The notes under the pieces were generated by a model that saw nothing but the letters and a program-made list of their open reading frames with translations, did no database searches and was not told where the DNA came from. Positions 8,718 through 16,805 of a stretch of DNA of 64,000 nt are shown here, one piece after another (position 1 is the stretch's first letter; each line of letters begins with the position of its first letter). The stretch is from Bog-159 sp049511415. Its GTDB lineage: Bacteria; Acidobacteriota; Terriglobia; Bryobacterales; Bryobacteraceae. The stretch covers positions 124,001 to 188,000 of the forward strand of contig JBEKYC010000003.1 in NCBI GenBank assembly GCA_049511415.1. Direction: 5' to 3'. The translations under genes were made by a program, and so were the position numbers.

Positions 8718-10073
8718 ATGGGAAACGGTTGGAACAATGCGCCGCAGCCGGCGGCCGAGTCCGGATGGGTGGCGCGTCTCTTTCAAAACGAGTCGTCCGC
8801 TCCGGAATACCAGCAACTCAAGTTCACCTTGCACAGCCAGTTGCTCGACCGCCTGAACCTGGAGGCGCTATCCTCCATACCCGGCGAACGCGCGCGCCTG
8901 GAGATCCGGACCGCGCTGGTGCGGCTGGTGGATCAGCAAAAAACGCCCCTGAGCCGCGCCGAGAAAGACCGGGTGGTTGAGGAGGTGCTCGACGAAGTCT
9001 TCGGATTGGGTCCTCTCGAACCACTGCTGCAGGATCCCACGATCTCCGACATTCTGGTCACCACACCGCATTTGGTGTACGTGGAGCAAGCCGGCAAACT
9101 GCACCGTACGCCGGTGCAGTTCAAGGACAACGCGCACTTGTTGCGCATTATCGAGAAAGTCGTGGCGCAGGTTGGCCGGCGGGTGGACGAATCCACGCCT
9201 CTGGTCGACGCCCGCCTGCCGGACGGCTCGCGCGTGAATGCCGCGATTCCGCCGGTGGCGGTGGACGGACCGTTGCTCTCCATTCGGCGTTTCGGCCGGC
9301 ACGCACTGCGCCCCGAAGATCTGGTGCGCGGCCAGACGTTGACCGAAAGTATGCGCCAACTGCTGGAATACTGCGTCAAAGCCCGCCTGAATATCCTGAT
9401 CAGCGGCGGCACCGGCTCGGGCAAAACCACCCTACTGAACGTCCTCTCCGGCTACATACCCGAAGACGAGCGCATTGTGACCATAGAAGACGCCGCTGAA
9501 TTGCGCTTGCAGCAGACTCACGTAGCGCGCATGGAGACGCGGCCGCCCAACATCGAAGGCACCGGCGCGATCCGCATTCGCGAGCTGGTCATCAACGCCC
9601 TGCGTATGCGTCCGGACCGGATCATCGTGGGTGAGGTGCGCGGCGAAGAAGCCCTCGATATGCTCCAGGCCATGAACACCGGGCACGACGGTTCGTTGAC
9701 CACGGTGCATGCCAACAGTCCGCGCGACGCCGTCGGACGGCTGGAGGTGATGGTGGGAATGTCCAACGCCAATATGGGGGTGCGCTCCATACGGCAACAG
9801 GTGGCCTCCGCGGTGGACCTGTTCGTGCAGGTTTCGCGTTTCAGCGATGGCACGCGCCGGGTCACGCACGTGACCGAGGTCACCGGCATGGAAGGCGAAC
9901 TGGTGACTCTACAGGACCTCTTTGTTTTCGATAAGAAAGGCATGACGGAACAGGGCAGGGTGCGCGGTTGCTTCCGGGCCTCCGGCATACGCCCCAAGTT
10001 CTATGAGCGTCTGGCGGCGTGCGGGCTGGTGCTGCCCGCCAGCATCTTCGCCAGTTACCAGGAGGTCGCCTAG
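8718..10073 (+). CDS. cpaF: CpaF/TadA secretion ATPase
   Basis: The 451-residue protein is a type II/IV secretion-system hexameric ATPase. Walker A is GGTGSGKTT at about residues 229-237, followed by the Asp box TIEDAAELRL, the Walker B region RPDRIIVGEVRGEEALDML near 296-314 and the His box GHDGSLTTVHAN. It powers Flp pilus assembly, and possibly retraction, from the cytoplasm. A good Shine-Dalgarno (AAAGGAG) lies 6 bases before the ATG, only 9 bases after cpaE. The length is normal for the family. Confidence 0.96.
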   Translation: MGNGWNNAPQPAAESGWVARLFQNESSAPEYQQLKFTLHSQLLDRLNLEALSSIPGERARLEIRTALVRLVDQQKTPLSRAEKDRVVEEVLDEVFGLGPLEPLLQDPTISDILVTTPHLVYVEQAGKLHRTPVQFKDNAHLLRIIEKVVAQVGRRVDESTPLVDARLPDGSRVNAAIPPVAVDGPLLSIRRFGRHALRPEDLVRGQTLTESMRQLLEYCVKARLNILISGGTGSGKTTLLNVLSGYIPEDERIVTIEDAAELRLQQTHVARMETRPPNIEGTGAIRIRELVINALRMRPDRIIVGEVRGEEALDMLQAMNTGHDGSLTTVHANSPRDAVGRLEVMVGMSNANMGVRSIRQQVASAVDLFVQVSRFSDGTRRVTHVTEVTGMEGELVTLQDLFVFDKKGMTEQGRVRGCFRASGIRPKFYERLAACGLVLPASIFASYQEVA

Positions 10074-10075
10074 CT

Positions 10076-11038
10076 ATGCCGGTGTCATTTCCGCTGTTTC
10101 TGGTGTTGTTCACCTGGGTGCTGCTTTCGATCGCCTTGGGTCTCAAGTTTTATGAATGGTGGCGCAAGCGCGAGATGTCCGCCATGTTGCGCACGGCAGC
10201 CGCGGAAACCGCCCTGACGGAAACGCAGCTCCTGCGCGAAGCGGGAAAACGTCCGCGTCTGGATGCGTGGCTGGAACGCGTCGCCCTGCTGGAGAAAATC
10301 CAGAAACTGATTCAACAGGCCGGCGTGAAATGGACGCCGGGATCGTTGCTCCTGACTATGGCCGGCGCAGCCTTCGGCTCCCTGCTGCTTGACCTGCTGC
10401 GTCCTTCCTGGTTCATCTTTCCGGGGACTTCCGCCGCGTTAGCGGTCTTCTTGGCCGCCCTGCCATACTTCTACTTGCGGCGAAAACGCGCGCGCCGGCT
10501 GGCGGCCTTTGAAGAACAGTTTCCGGAGGCGCTCGATTTTCTGGCGCGATCCATGCGCGCGGGCCACGCCTTCACCATCAGTTTGCGCATGGCCAGCGAG
10601 GACCTGCCCGATCCGCTGGGGTTGGAATTCCGCACGCTGTTCAATGAACAGAACCTGGGCGCCCCGCTCGATAGCGCCCTGTACAACCTGGTGGATCGGA
10701 TGCCGCTGCTGGATGTGCGCTTCTTCGTATCCGCCGTGATCCTGCAAAGGCAGACCGGGGGCAACCTGGGAGAGATTCTCACGCGCCTGGGTCAGGTAAT
10801 CCGCGAGCGGTTCCAACTGAAGGGCCAGGTGAAGGCGGCCAGCGCGCACGGACGGGTCACCGCGCTGGTGCTGACGATTCTGCCGGCCGTGACAGCCGTC
10901 CTGATGATGTTGGCGGCGCCTTCGTATCTGCAGTCGATGTTGAATGATCCGGATGGTAAGAAACTGGTCGCGGGATCGGTCGTGTGTCAGATTCTGGGGC
11001 AGTTGGTGATCCGCAAGATCATCCGGATCAAAGTATAA
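10076..11038 (+). CDS. tadB: TadB inner-membrane platform protein (T2SSF domain)
   Basis: The 320-residue protein has an N-terminal helix (FPLFLVLFTWVLLSIALGL), a second hydrophobic pair near residues 95-135, then a T2SSF/GspF domain with FPEALDFLARSMRAGHAF and the LQRQTGGNLGEIL box, and two C-terminal membrane helices. It is the inner-membrane platform partner of TadC. The ATG at 10076 has GGAGG ten bases upstream, inside the end of cpaF, and this start gives a normal TadB N-terminus; a start at 10019 inside cpaF is in frame but adds a basic non-hydrophobic extension. Confidence 0.93.
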   Translation: MPVSFPLFLVLFTWVLLSIALGLKFYEWWRKREMSAMLRTAAAETALTETQLLREAGKRPRLDAWLERVALLEKIQKLIQQAGVKWTPGSLLLTMAGAAFGSLLLDLLRPSWFIFPGTSAALAVFLAALPYFYLRRKRARRLAAFEEQFPEALDFLARSMRAGHAFTISLRMASEDLPDPLGLEFRTLFNEQNLGAPLDSALYNLVDRMPLLDVRFFVSAVILQRQTGGNLGEILTRLGQVIRERFQLKGQVKAASAHGRVTALVLTILPAVTAVLMMLAAPSYLQSMLNDPDGKKLVAGSVVCQILGQLVIRKIIRIKV

Positions 11039-11054
11039 AGCGGCGGTTTCGATT

Positions 11055-11984
11055 ATGGCCTTACTGGTTTCCGTGGCATTGTTCGGATTGTTGGTCACCG
11101 CGATTGGGGCCTATGGTTATGGGCGCTACGCCAAGCCGGCGCATTTCTTGCGGCGGCTGGACCCGGCGCCCGTGGACGCGCCTACGCTCGACCGCATTGG
11201 CCAGGCCAAGCCGTCGGTTCTCGCACAAAAAGTGCAGTCGCTCGGACAGCACGCGCCGGTTTCCCTGCAAGACGCCCAGACGGCCCGGCGTACCCTCATC
11301 GCGGCCGGATATCGGGCGGAGAGTGCCGTTCCCCTGTTCTATGGCATCAAGTTGATCCTGGGCGCGGCGCTGGCCATTCTTTCCATCGTCTTTCGCAACA
11401 GTATCACCGTGAACCCGGTGCTCCGCATCGTGCTGCCGGTGGCGGCGACCGTGGGCGGCTACTGGCTTCCCGGATTCCTGCTGGAGCGCCGGGTTACCAA
11501 GCGTCAGGAGAAATTGCGCCTGTCGCTGCCGGACGGCCTGGACCTGATGGTGGTGTCCGTCGAAGCCGGTCTGGGCCTGGATCAGGCCGTGCAGAACGTG
11601 GGGCGCGAGTTATCGGTGGCGCATCCGGAACTCAGCGAGGAATTGGGACTGGTGACTCTGGAAATGCGCGCCGGAAAACGGCGTGCCGAGGCGCTACGCA
11701 ACCTGGCGCAGCGCACCGGCGAACCCGAATTGCGCAAGCTGACCGCCATCCTGATCCAATCGGACCGCTTTGGCACCAGCATGGCCGAAGCGCTGCGGAC
11801 CCACTCCGAGTTCATGCGCGTGCGCCGCCGCCAGGAGGCCGAAGAGCGCGCCGCCAAGGTCGGGGTCAAGCTGGTGTTTCCGATCTTCTTTTTTATCCTG
11901 CCTTCCATCCTGGTGGTGGCGGCGGGTCCGGGAATTCTGCAGGTCTTCAAATATCTGTTCCCCCTGATGAAGGGAGTTCAATAG
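11055..11984 (+). CDS. tadC: TadC inner-membrane platform protein (T2SSF domain)
   Basis: The 309-residue protein begins with a membrane helix (LLVSVALFGLLVTAIGAYGYG), has two more near residues 95-140, and a T2SSF domain with LPDGLDLMVVSVEAGLGLDQAV and AILIQSDRFGTSMAEALR, the TadC form of the GspF box. Two C-terminal helices (PIFFFILPSILVVAAGPGI) close it. It pairs with TadB. It lies 16 bases after tadB and is followed by a strong Shine-Dalgarno leading into a small membrane ORF, so the operon continues at least one more gene. Confidence 0.93.
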   Translation: MALLVSVALFGLLVTAIGAYGYGRYAKPAHFLRRLDPAPVDAPTLDRIGQAKPSVLAQKVQSLGQHAPVSLQDAQTARRTLIAAGYRAESAVPLFYGIKLILGAALAILSIVFRNSITVNPVLRIVLPVAATVGGYWLPGFLLERRVTKRQEKLRLSLPDGLDLMVVSVEAGLGLDQAVQNVGRELSVAHPELSEELGLVTLEMRAGKRRAEALRNLAQRTGEPELRKLTAILIQSDRFGTSMAEALRTHSEFMRVRRRQEAEERAAKVGVKLVFPIFFFILPSILVVAAGPGILQVFKYLFPLMKGVQ

Positions 11985-12000
11985 GAAAGGAGGGACGCCA

Positions 12001-12099
12001 ATGAACAACACACTGTTTCAAGCTGTTCTATGGTTAGCCGCCGGCGTGGTGCTCGTGCTACTCATGGCGCGCCGCCGCAAGCGCAAAAGCAGCATGTAA
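12001..12099 (+). CDS. 32-residue single-pass membrane peptide ending the tad operon
   Basis: The ATG at 12001 opens a 32-residue frame: a short polar start, one hydrophobic helix (AVLWLAAGVVLVLLMA) and a strongly basic tail (RRRKRKSS). The site AAAGGAGGG at about 11987-11995 is the strongest ribosome binding site of the whole locus, which is the main reason to accept so short a gene. The charge pattern predicts the N-terminus outside or in the membrane and the basic tail in the cytoplasm. I do not know a named family for it. It could assist TadB/TadC or be an independent membrane peptide. Confidence 0.65.
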   Translation: MNNTLFQAVLWLAAGVVLVLLMARRRKRKSSM

Positions 12100-12108
12100 A
12101 TGGGATTC

Positions 12109-12156
12109 GGGCGGGCGGCGCAAAACGCCGCGAGATTCAAATTGCGCCGCCTGCCC
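12109..12156. terminator. Inverted repeat between convergent genes, probable bidirectional terminator
   Basis: GGGCGGGCGGCGCAA (12109-12123) pairs with TTGCGCCGCCTGCCC (12142-12156) over 15 positions with one G-T type mismatch and an 18-base loop. It sits exactly between the end of the tad operon and the stop codon of the convergent isomerase-like gene. No T tract follows on either strand, so the termination role rests on stem strength and location. Confidence 0.55.
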
Positions 12157-13040
12157 TATGCTTCCGCCCATTGCCGCTTGAGGTACGCCAATGCCCGCCC
12201 CAAGGCGGCCTCGGGATTATCGGTGGCGCCCGACTCCACGGTCAGCCAGCCGGCGTATCCCCATCGCTTCAGCGCCCGGAATCCCGGCCGGTAGTCGAAC
12301 GGCAGCGATCCCGGTTCCGTGCGCTTCTCGCCATCGGCCAGATGCACATAAGCCGTATATTTTCCGTACCGGCTGAGAGTCTCGCCGATGTCGGCTTCCT
12401 CGATCTGCATGTGATAGAAATCGCTAAGTATCCGGACCCCAGGTGCGCCTACCGCTGCGATGGTTTCCGCGGCCTGGCGTTGCTGGTTCATGAAGTGCGT
12501 CTCGTGGTGATTGCACGGCTCCAGCAGCAGCGTCACCCCGCTGCGCGCTACTGCCGGCGCCACCTGCTTCAAACCCGCCACCAGCAGCTTCTCCTCCACC
12601 TCGCGCGCCGTCATCAGCGGCGACAGATCCTGAAAGCGATTCTGCCCGAACACCGGAACTTCGATCACGCAATCGGCTCCCAGCGCCTTGGCCATTTGCA
12701 ATCGCCGCCCATCCAGTTCCACTGCCTCGGCACGCTTTTGCGGGTCCGTGTCCAACAAACCAATCGAACCGACGATCGCACTGACCGCGGCGCCCGTGCC
12801 CGCAAGCTGCTCCTCGATCGCTTCGAGCGGCTGGTTCAACCACTCTTGTCCCAGTTCAATACCGTCGTACCCCAGCCGGTGGACCAGGGCCGCCCGCTCG
12901 CGTAGACTGGTCTTGGGCAAAGGCGACCGCACACCGAATCGCACCCCGCGCGGCTGCCCGCTATCCGCTTGGCCCCGCACTACCGCCAAAGCCGCGCCAC
13001 CAGCCCACAACAGTCGCCGCCGCGTGATGGCGCCACTCAT
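12156..13040 (-). CDS. Exported sugar-phosphate isomerase/epimerase-like TIM-barrel protein
   Basis: The 294-residue protein belongs to the xylose-isomerase-like AP endonuclease-2 TIM-barrel family. It begins with a Tat-like signal (SGAITRRRLLWAGGAALAVV). Barrel signatures include LGYDGIELGQEWL, TLLLEPCNHHETHFMN (Glu and His metal ligands) and ILSDFYHMQIEE; the last resembles the HPD/DFYHM signature of hydroxypyruvate isomerase-like members. The start overlaps the stop of the upstream Gfo/Idh gene as ATGA, and this choice places the twin-arginine motif at residues 7-8. Such isomerase/oxidoreductase pairs usually act on uncommon sugars or inositols; the substrate is not visible. Confidence 0.85.
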   Translation of the reverse strand: MSGAITRRRLLWAGGAALAVVRGQADSGQPRGVRFGVRSPLPKTSLRERAALVHRLGYDGIELGQEWLNQPLEAIEEQLAGTGAAVSAIVGSIGLLDTDPQKRAEAVELDGRRLQMAKALGADCVIEVPVFGQNRFQDLSPLMTAREVEEKLLVAGLKQVAPAVARSGVTLLLEPCNHHETHFMNQQRQAAETIAAVGAPGVRILSDFYHMQIEEADIGETLSRYGKYTAYVHLADGEKRTEPGSLPFDYRPGFRALKRWGYAGWLTVESGATDNPEAALGRALAYLKRQWAEA

Positions 13041-14299
13041 ACGCGCTCCATGGCCCGCGGATCCCATGCGCAGATCTTCCGTTCGAAATAGCTCGCGTTG
13101 GCCAGCAGCGCCGGACCCGCCGCGCGCAAACCAAACACCGCATCCTCCACCACCGGCTTCCGGCTGCGCACCGCGGCGAAGAAGTTGGCCAGGTGCGCGG
13201 CATGATCGCTGTAATCCTCGGGCGCCAAAAATTCCTCCGCCGGCGCTAGGTGCATGGTGTCGGGCCGCGCCGGACGCTCCGGATATTTTCTGCGGTACTC
13301 GGCCAGGTATTCGTGCTGCATGGCCTCCGCAAACGTCTCGATGTTATATCCCGGCTCCTGCGGCCGGTTGTGCCGCGCCACGCGCACCCCGTCGCCGTCG
13401 ATATACAGGATGCCCTTCTCACCCACGAACCGGAATCCCGACGTCTCCGCCGAACCCTGCTCGAAATTCACGCGCAGTATGAGATTGAAGGCCGGATGAT
13501 GCAAGCTCGCTTCGTAATCCGCCATTCCCAACATCAGGTCCGGGATCTCGCGTCCGTCGTTCCAAAAGCGCGTGCCGCCGGTCGCCATCACGCGCGACGG
13601 ACCCACGGCGTCCAGCACGAAATGCACCCCCGAAAACAGATGCACGAACAGATCGCCCGGAATGCCCGTGCCGTAATCCCGGTAGTTATGCCACCAGAAG
13701 AAGCGCTGCGCGTCGAACGGCCGCCGCGTGGTGTTGGCCGTAAAGCGCTCCCAATCGATCGTGGTGGGCGAAGCATCCAGCGGGATGGAATTGCGGAACA
13801 CCAGCTCATCCGAGTCCACCGGCCGCTCCCACCACGCTTCGATCAAATTCAATCTGCCGATCGCGCCATCGTGGATCAGATCCTTAGCCTTCTGATAGAT
13901 AATGGAACTCACGCGCTGGCTGCCGACCTGCAGAATACGGCCCGTGCTGCGCTGCGCCGCGATCACCGCGTGGCCCTCTTCGATCGCATGCACCATCGGC
14001 TTTTCGCTATACACGTCCTTGCCCGCGTTCATGGCATCGATGGAGGCCGACGCGTGCCAATGGTCCGGCGTGGCCACTATGACCGCATCGACTTCCTTGC
14101 GCGCCAGCAACTCGTGATAATCAGCGGTAACGAACAGATCCTTGCCGAAGACCTCCCGCGCACGCGTGCGCCGGCCGGCGTATAGATCGGCGACTGCCAC
14201 CAGTTCGACGCCGCCAACGCCCAGCGCTTCGTGTACGTCGGCCGTGCCCCGCCCACCCAGCCCGATGGCGCCAATCTGTATGCGGTCATTCGCGGACAT
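13037..14299 (-). CDS. Gfo/Idh/MocA-family oxidoreductase
   Basis: The 420-residue protein starts at the ATG at 14299, directly before the Rossmann motif IGAIGLGGRGTADV. It contains AVIVATPDHWHA and the sugar dehydrogenase signature KDVYSEKPMVHAIEEG (the EKP Lys is the usual catalytic residue) near residues 85-115, then the C-terminal alpha/beta domain. These NAD(P)-dependent enzymes oxidise or reduce sugars and cyclitols. An in-frame extension to 14404 runs into prmA and lacks conserved features. It overlaps prmA by 14 bases and the next isomerase-like gene by 4, so the three form one minus-strand transcript. Confidence 0.9.
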   Translation of the reverse strand: MSANDRIQIGAIGLGGRGTADVHEALGVGGVELVAVADLYAGRRTRAREVFGKDLFVTADYHELLARKEVDAVIVATPDHWHASASIDAMNAGKDVYSEKPMVHAIEEGHAVIAAQRSTGRILQVGSQRVSSIIYQKAKDLIHDGAIGRLNLIEAWWERPVDSDELVFRNSIPLDASPTTIDWERFTANTTRRPFDAQRFFWWHNYRDYGTGIPGDLFVHLFSGVHFVLDAVGPSRVMATGGTRFWNDGREIPDLMLGMADYEASLHHPAFNLILRVNFEQGSAETSGFRFVGEKGILYIDGDGVRVARHNRPQEPGYNIETFAEAMQHEYLAEYRRKYPERPARPDTMHLAPAEEFLAPEDYSDHAAHLANFFAAVRSRKPVVEDAVFGLRAAGPALLANASYFERKICAWDPRAMERV

Positions 14300-15095
14300 C
14301 CGAAACTCCCCCAACGAGTTTACCTCTAACCACCAGCAGCGCCCAATCCCCTTTGCGGCAAAGCTCCAATACGCTGCCGCCGAGCCGCGCGGCCGCCGAC
14401 GCAATCGCCGCCACGTCTTGCCCCTCGAAGCCGCTCAGCAACGCGACTCCGCCTGCGCGCAGGCTACCCAGCAGGTCGGATAACAGCGCTGTGTTCGCTT
14501 CGGGGCTGATATTGGCAATGACAATATTCGCCACGCCGTTGCGGACCGCATCCACCGAGCCGGCGAACACGCCTGGCCCTATATTGCCGGCTGCCACCGC
14601 TACCGCCTCCGGATCGTTATCGCATGCCCAAACCGGCGCCGCGCCGAGCAGCCTCGCGGCCTCCGCCAGGATCCCCGAGCCGGTTCCCACGTCCAGCACG
14701 CGCATGTCTGGGCGCAGATATCGTTCCAGCGCCTCCAGGCACAACTGGGTGGTTTCATGCCGGCCGGTGCCGAACGCCATCCCGGGATTCACCACGATGC
14801 GGAAGCGCCCCTCCGGCGCGGGATCGCCGCGCCATTCGGGAACCAGAAAGAACCGCTGGCCTACCACGAGCGGCTCCCAGTTGGCGCGCGACTCCGCCAC
14901 CCAATCGCGCTCTTCTTCGGCGCGCCAGCTTACCGCGCCAAACCGCGATATCAATGCCGCGCGATCTTCTGCATCTTCGAAGAACGCGCGCAGCCCGCCC
15001 GCCGTCTCCACGATGCCGGCCGACCCTTCCTCCCAAAGCTCGGCGACCAGCAGATCCTGGCGTTCCGGCGGACATTCGATTTCCAGCGAAAACAT
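14286..15095 (-). CDS. prmA: Ribosomal protein L11 methyltransferase
   Basis: The 269-residue protein starts at MFSLEIECPPE, the normal PrmA N-terminal domain start. The catalytic part has VVNPGMAFGTGRHETT, the PrmA signature just before motif I, then VLDVGTGSGILAEAA (SAM motif I), and VIANISPE (motif IV, the NI/NPP-like NIS). It trimethylates L11 on the large subunit. The start chosen is at 15095; frames further upstream run into the divergent HEPN gene, whose ATG lies only 21 bases away. It leads a three-gene overlapping unit. Confidence 0.93.
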   Translation of the reverse strand: MFSLEIECPPERQDLLVAELWEEGSAGIVETAGGLRAFFEDAEDRAALISRFGAVSWRAEEERDWVAESRANWEPLVVGQRFFLVPEWRGDPAPEGRFRIVVNPGMAFGTGRHETTQLCLEALERYLRPDMRVLDVGTGSGILAEAARLLGAAPVWACDNDPEAVAVAAGNIGPGVFAGSVDAVRNGVANIVIANISPEANTALLSDLLGSLRAGGVALLSGFEGQDVAAIASAAARLGGSVLELCRKGDWALLVVRGKLVGGVSDVRE

Positions 15096-15116
15096 AGGCG
15101 TTCGCTCCACGCTACC

Positions 15117-15605
15117 ATGATCGTTCAGGTGAACCGGAAGGAATTGCAGGCGCCTGCCAGTATGCGGCTGGCCGAAGCCCAAGCGCTGCTCAAAACCAGC
15201 CACGCCGATGGCGCCTATTACCTGGCTGGGTATGCCGTCGAATGCGCGCTGAAAGCCTGCATCTCGAAGCAGACACAACGCTACGACTTCCCCGACCGGA
15301 AGAGGGTCAACTCCAGCCACACGCACGATCTAGCAGAGCTTGTGAGAGTCGCCAAGTTGCAGGATTCGCGCAAGGCGGCGGCACTAGCCGACACGCAGTT
15401 TCAAAAGCACTGGGACATCGTGCAATCATGGTCTGAGGACAGCCGATACACGAAGAACTCTGCGGAGAGTGCGCAGGAACTGGTTAGAGCGATAGTCGAC
15501 AGAAGTCATGGAGTCATGAAATGGATCAAACAGTATTGGTGGGCATGGAGGTCGAACAGGGAGCCGAGATTCTTCGCATCCTCGACGAAGCCGGGTTGCG
15601 GGTAA
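15117..15605 (+). CDS. HEPN-domain protein
   Basis: The 162-residue protein has the HEPN all-helical pattern: RLAEAQALLKTSHADGAYYLAGYAVECALKA (helices 1-2) and a central RKRVNSSHTHDLAELV helix. R63-x4-H68 fits the Rx4-6H RNase motif of active HEPN domains; H70-D71 is the common HD position. The protein should form dimers. The C-terminal 28 residues after KQYWW overlap the next gene and look unlike a HEPN end, so a lost stop codon near 15540 is possible. It overlaps the next gene by 85 bases in another frame. HEPN genes commonly form toxin-antitoxin or defence pairs; here the partner lacks the nucleotidyltransferase motif of the MNT class. Confidence 0.8.
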   Translation: MIVQVNRKELQAPASMRLAEAQALLKTSHADGAYYLAGYAVECALKACISKQTQRYDFPDRKRVNSSHTHDLAELVRVAKLQDSRKAAALADTQFQKHWDIVQSWSEDSRYTKNSAESAQELVRAIVDRSHGVMKWIKQYWWAWRSNREPRFFASSTKPGCG

Positions 15606-15904
15606 AAGTGGCTTTGTGGGCTCTGCTGGGCGAGTACACCCTCTGGCGTCTGGTCTTGGCATCCCGGCGGTTTGATGAGTCCGGCGCCATGGAAGGCCAC
15701 GGGCTGACAAACGACGCCTTACGCGCCGCTGGTTTTCCTGTCGAAAACAAGCCGCCGGTTTTGATTCTCCCCACAAACGATCCGTTCATCAAGGCGCTAC
15801 GTGGCTACTTTGGCAAGGCAAAGAGCGTCAAAGGCATGCGCCTCGGCGGACAACAGATCGGAAACCGCTGGGTGGAAGACGGCTACGTTTACCGAATTTC
15901 CTGA
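15521..15904 (+). CDS. Unknown protein overlapping the HEPN gene
   Basis: The 127-residue protein has an alpha-helical N-terminal half (VEQGAEILRILDEAGLRVKVALWALLGEYTLW, VLASRRFDESG) and a C-terminal half with strand-like segments PPVLILPTNDPFIKALRGYF and GNRWVEDGYVYRIS. I see no GSx10DxD nucleotidyltransferase motif, no helix-turn-helix and no membrane segment. The ATG at 15521 lies two codons after the HEPN Met codon MKW and would be ideally coupled if the HEPN gene ended near 15540. Position and coupling suggest it works with the HEPN protein, as antitoxin, sensor or substrate; that is inference. Confidence 0.7.
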   Translation: MDQTVLVGMEVEQGAEILRILDEAGLRVKVALWALLGEYTLWRLVLASRRFDESGAMEGHGLTNDALRAAGFPVENKPPVLILPTNDPFIKALRGYFGKAKSVKGMRLGGQQIGNRWVEDGYVYRIS

Positions 15905-15917
15905 TTGAGATCGACCT

Positions 15918-16802
15918 ATGAAACTACAAGGCATATTTCCCCCCATCACCACTCCCTTCGATCACGCCGGCAACCTCTACGCAGCCAAAGTGCAGCACAA
16001 CATCGAAAAGTGGAACCGCACTACGCTTGCCGGCTACGTGGTCACCGGCTCGACCGGCGAGAGCGTCATGCTATCTGCCCAAGAGAAAGTCGAGCTTTGG
16101 GAAATGGTGGCCAAGTACGCCGCGCCCGAAAAGCTGCTGATCGCCGGCACCGGCGTCGAGAGCGTGCGTGAAACCGTGTGCCTCACCAATCGCGCCGCCG
16201 AACTGGGGTACAAAGCCGCGTTGGTCAAGACGCCGCATTATTACAAGAACCTGCTGACCCGGCCCGAAGCGCAGACGCTCTACTACCGCTCGGTTGCGGA
16301 CCAGTCGCGCATTCCCGTCATCATCTACAACTTCCCGCAGGCCACGGCTCTCGATATCCCGGCCGCCGCGGTGGTGGAGCTATCGCAGCATCCCAACATC
16401 ATCGGCATCAAGGAAAGCTCCGGCAACATGGAGAAGGTGATGCAGATCATACGCGAGTCGCGGCCCGGCTTCCAGGTGACTGTCGGCTCGGCGCCGACGC
16501 TGTGGCCGTCGCTCTTGATGGGCGCCACGGGCGCGATCCTGGCCTTCGCCAACGCCGCGCCCTATGCCTGCATCGCGATCTGGGAAGCCTACCGCATGCG
16601 CGAAGAGGAAGCCAGCCGCGACTGGCAGAACCGCATCGCGCGTGCCGCCATGCTGGTCACCACCAAGCATGGCATCCCCGGCCTGAAACATGCCATGGAT
16701 CTGAACGGCTACTATGGCGGTCCGCCGCGCTTGCCCTTATCGGTTCCCGGCGCGGACGCCAAACGCGAGATCGAAGAAGCCTTCAAAGACCTGAAGGGCT
16801 AG
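15918..16802 (+). CDS. DapA-family (dihydrodipicolinate synthase / N-acetylneuraminate lyase) aldolase
   Basis: The 294-residue protein is a class I aldolase TIM barrel. GSTGESVMLSAQEK is the GTTGE-type substrate loop (residues about 45-58), Tyr in PVIIYNFP (about 136) and the Schiff-base Lys in IIGIKESSGN (about 164) are in place. True DapA has GTTGE; here GSTGE together with an altered C-terminal region fits other family members such as 2-keto-3-deoxy-acid or 4-hydroxy-2-oxoglutarate aldolases, so I do not give the dapA symbol. It follows the HEPN partner by 13 bases, possibly by chance, and is convergent with the HNH gene with a 3-base gap. Confidence 0.85.
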   Translation: MKLQGIFPPITTPFDHAGNLYAAKVQHNIEKWNRTTLAGYVVTGSTGESVMLSAQEKVELWEMVAKYAAPEKLLIAGTGVESVRETVCLTNRAAELGYKAALVKTPHYYKNLLTRPEAQTLYYRSVADQSRIPVIIYNFPQATALDIPAAAVVELSQHPNIIGIKESSGNMEKVMQIIRESRPGFQVTVGSAPTLWPSLLMGATGAILAFANAAPYACIAIWEAYRMREEEASRDWQNRIARAAMLVTTKHGIPGLKHAMDLNGYYGGPPRLPLSVPGADAKREIEEAFKDLKG

Positions 16803-16805
16803 CCC

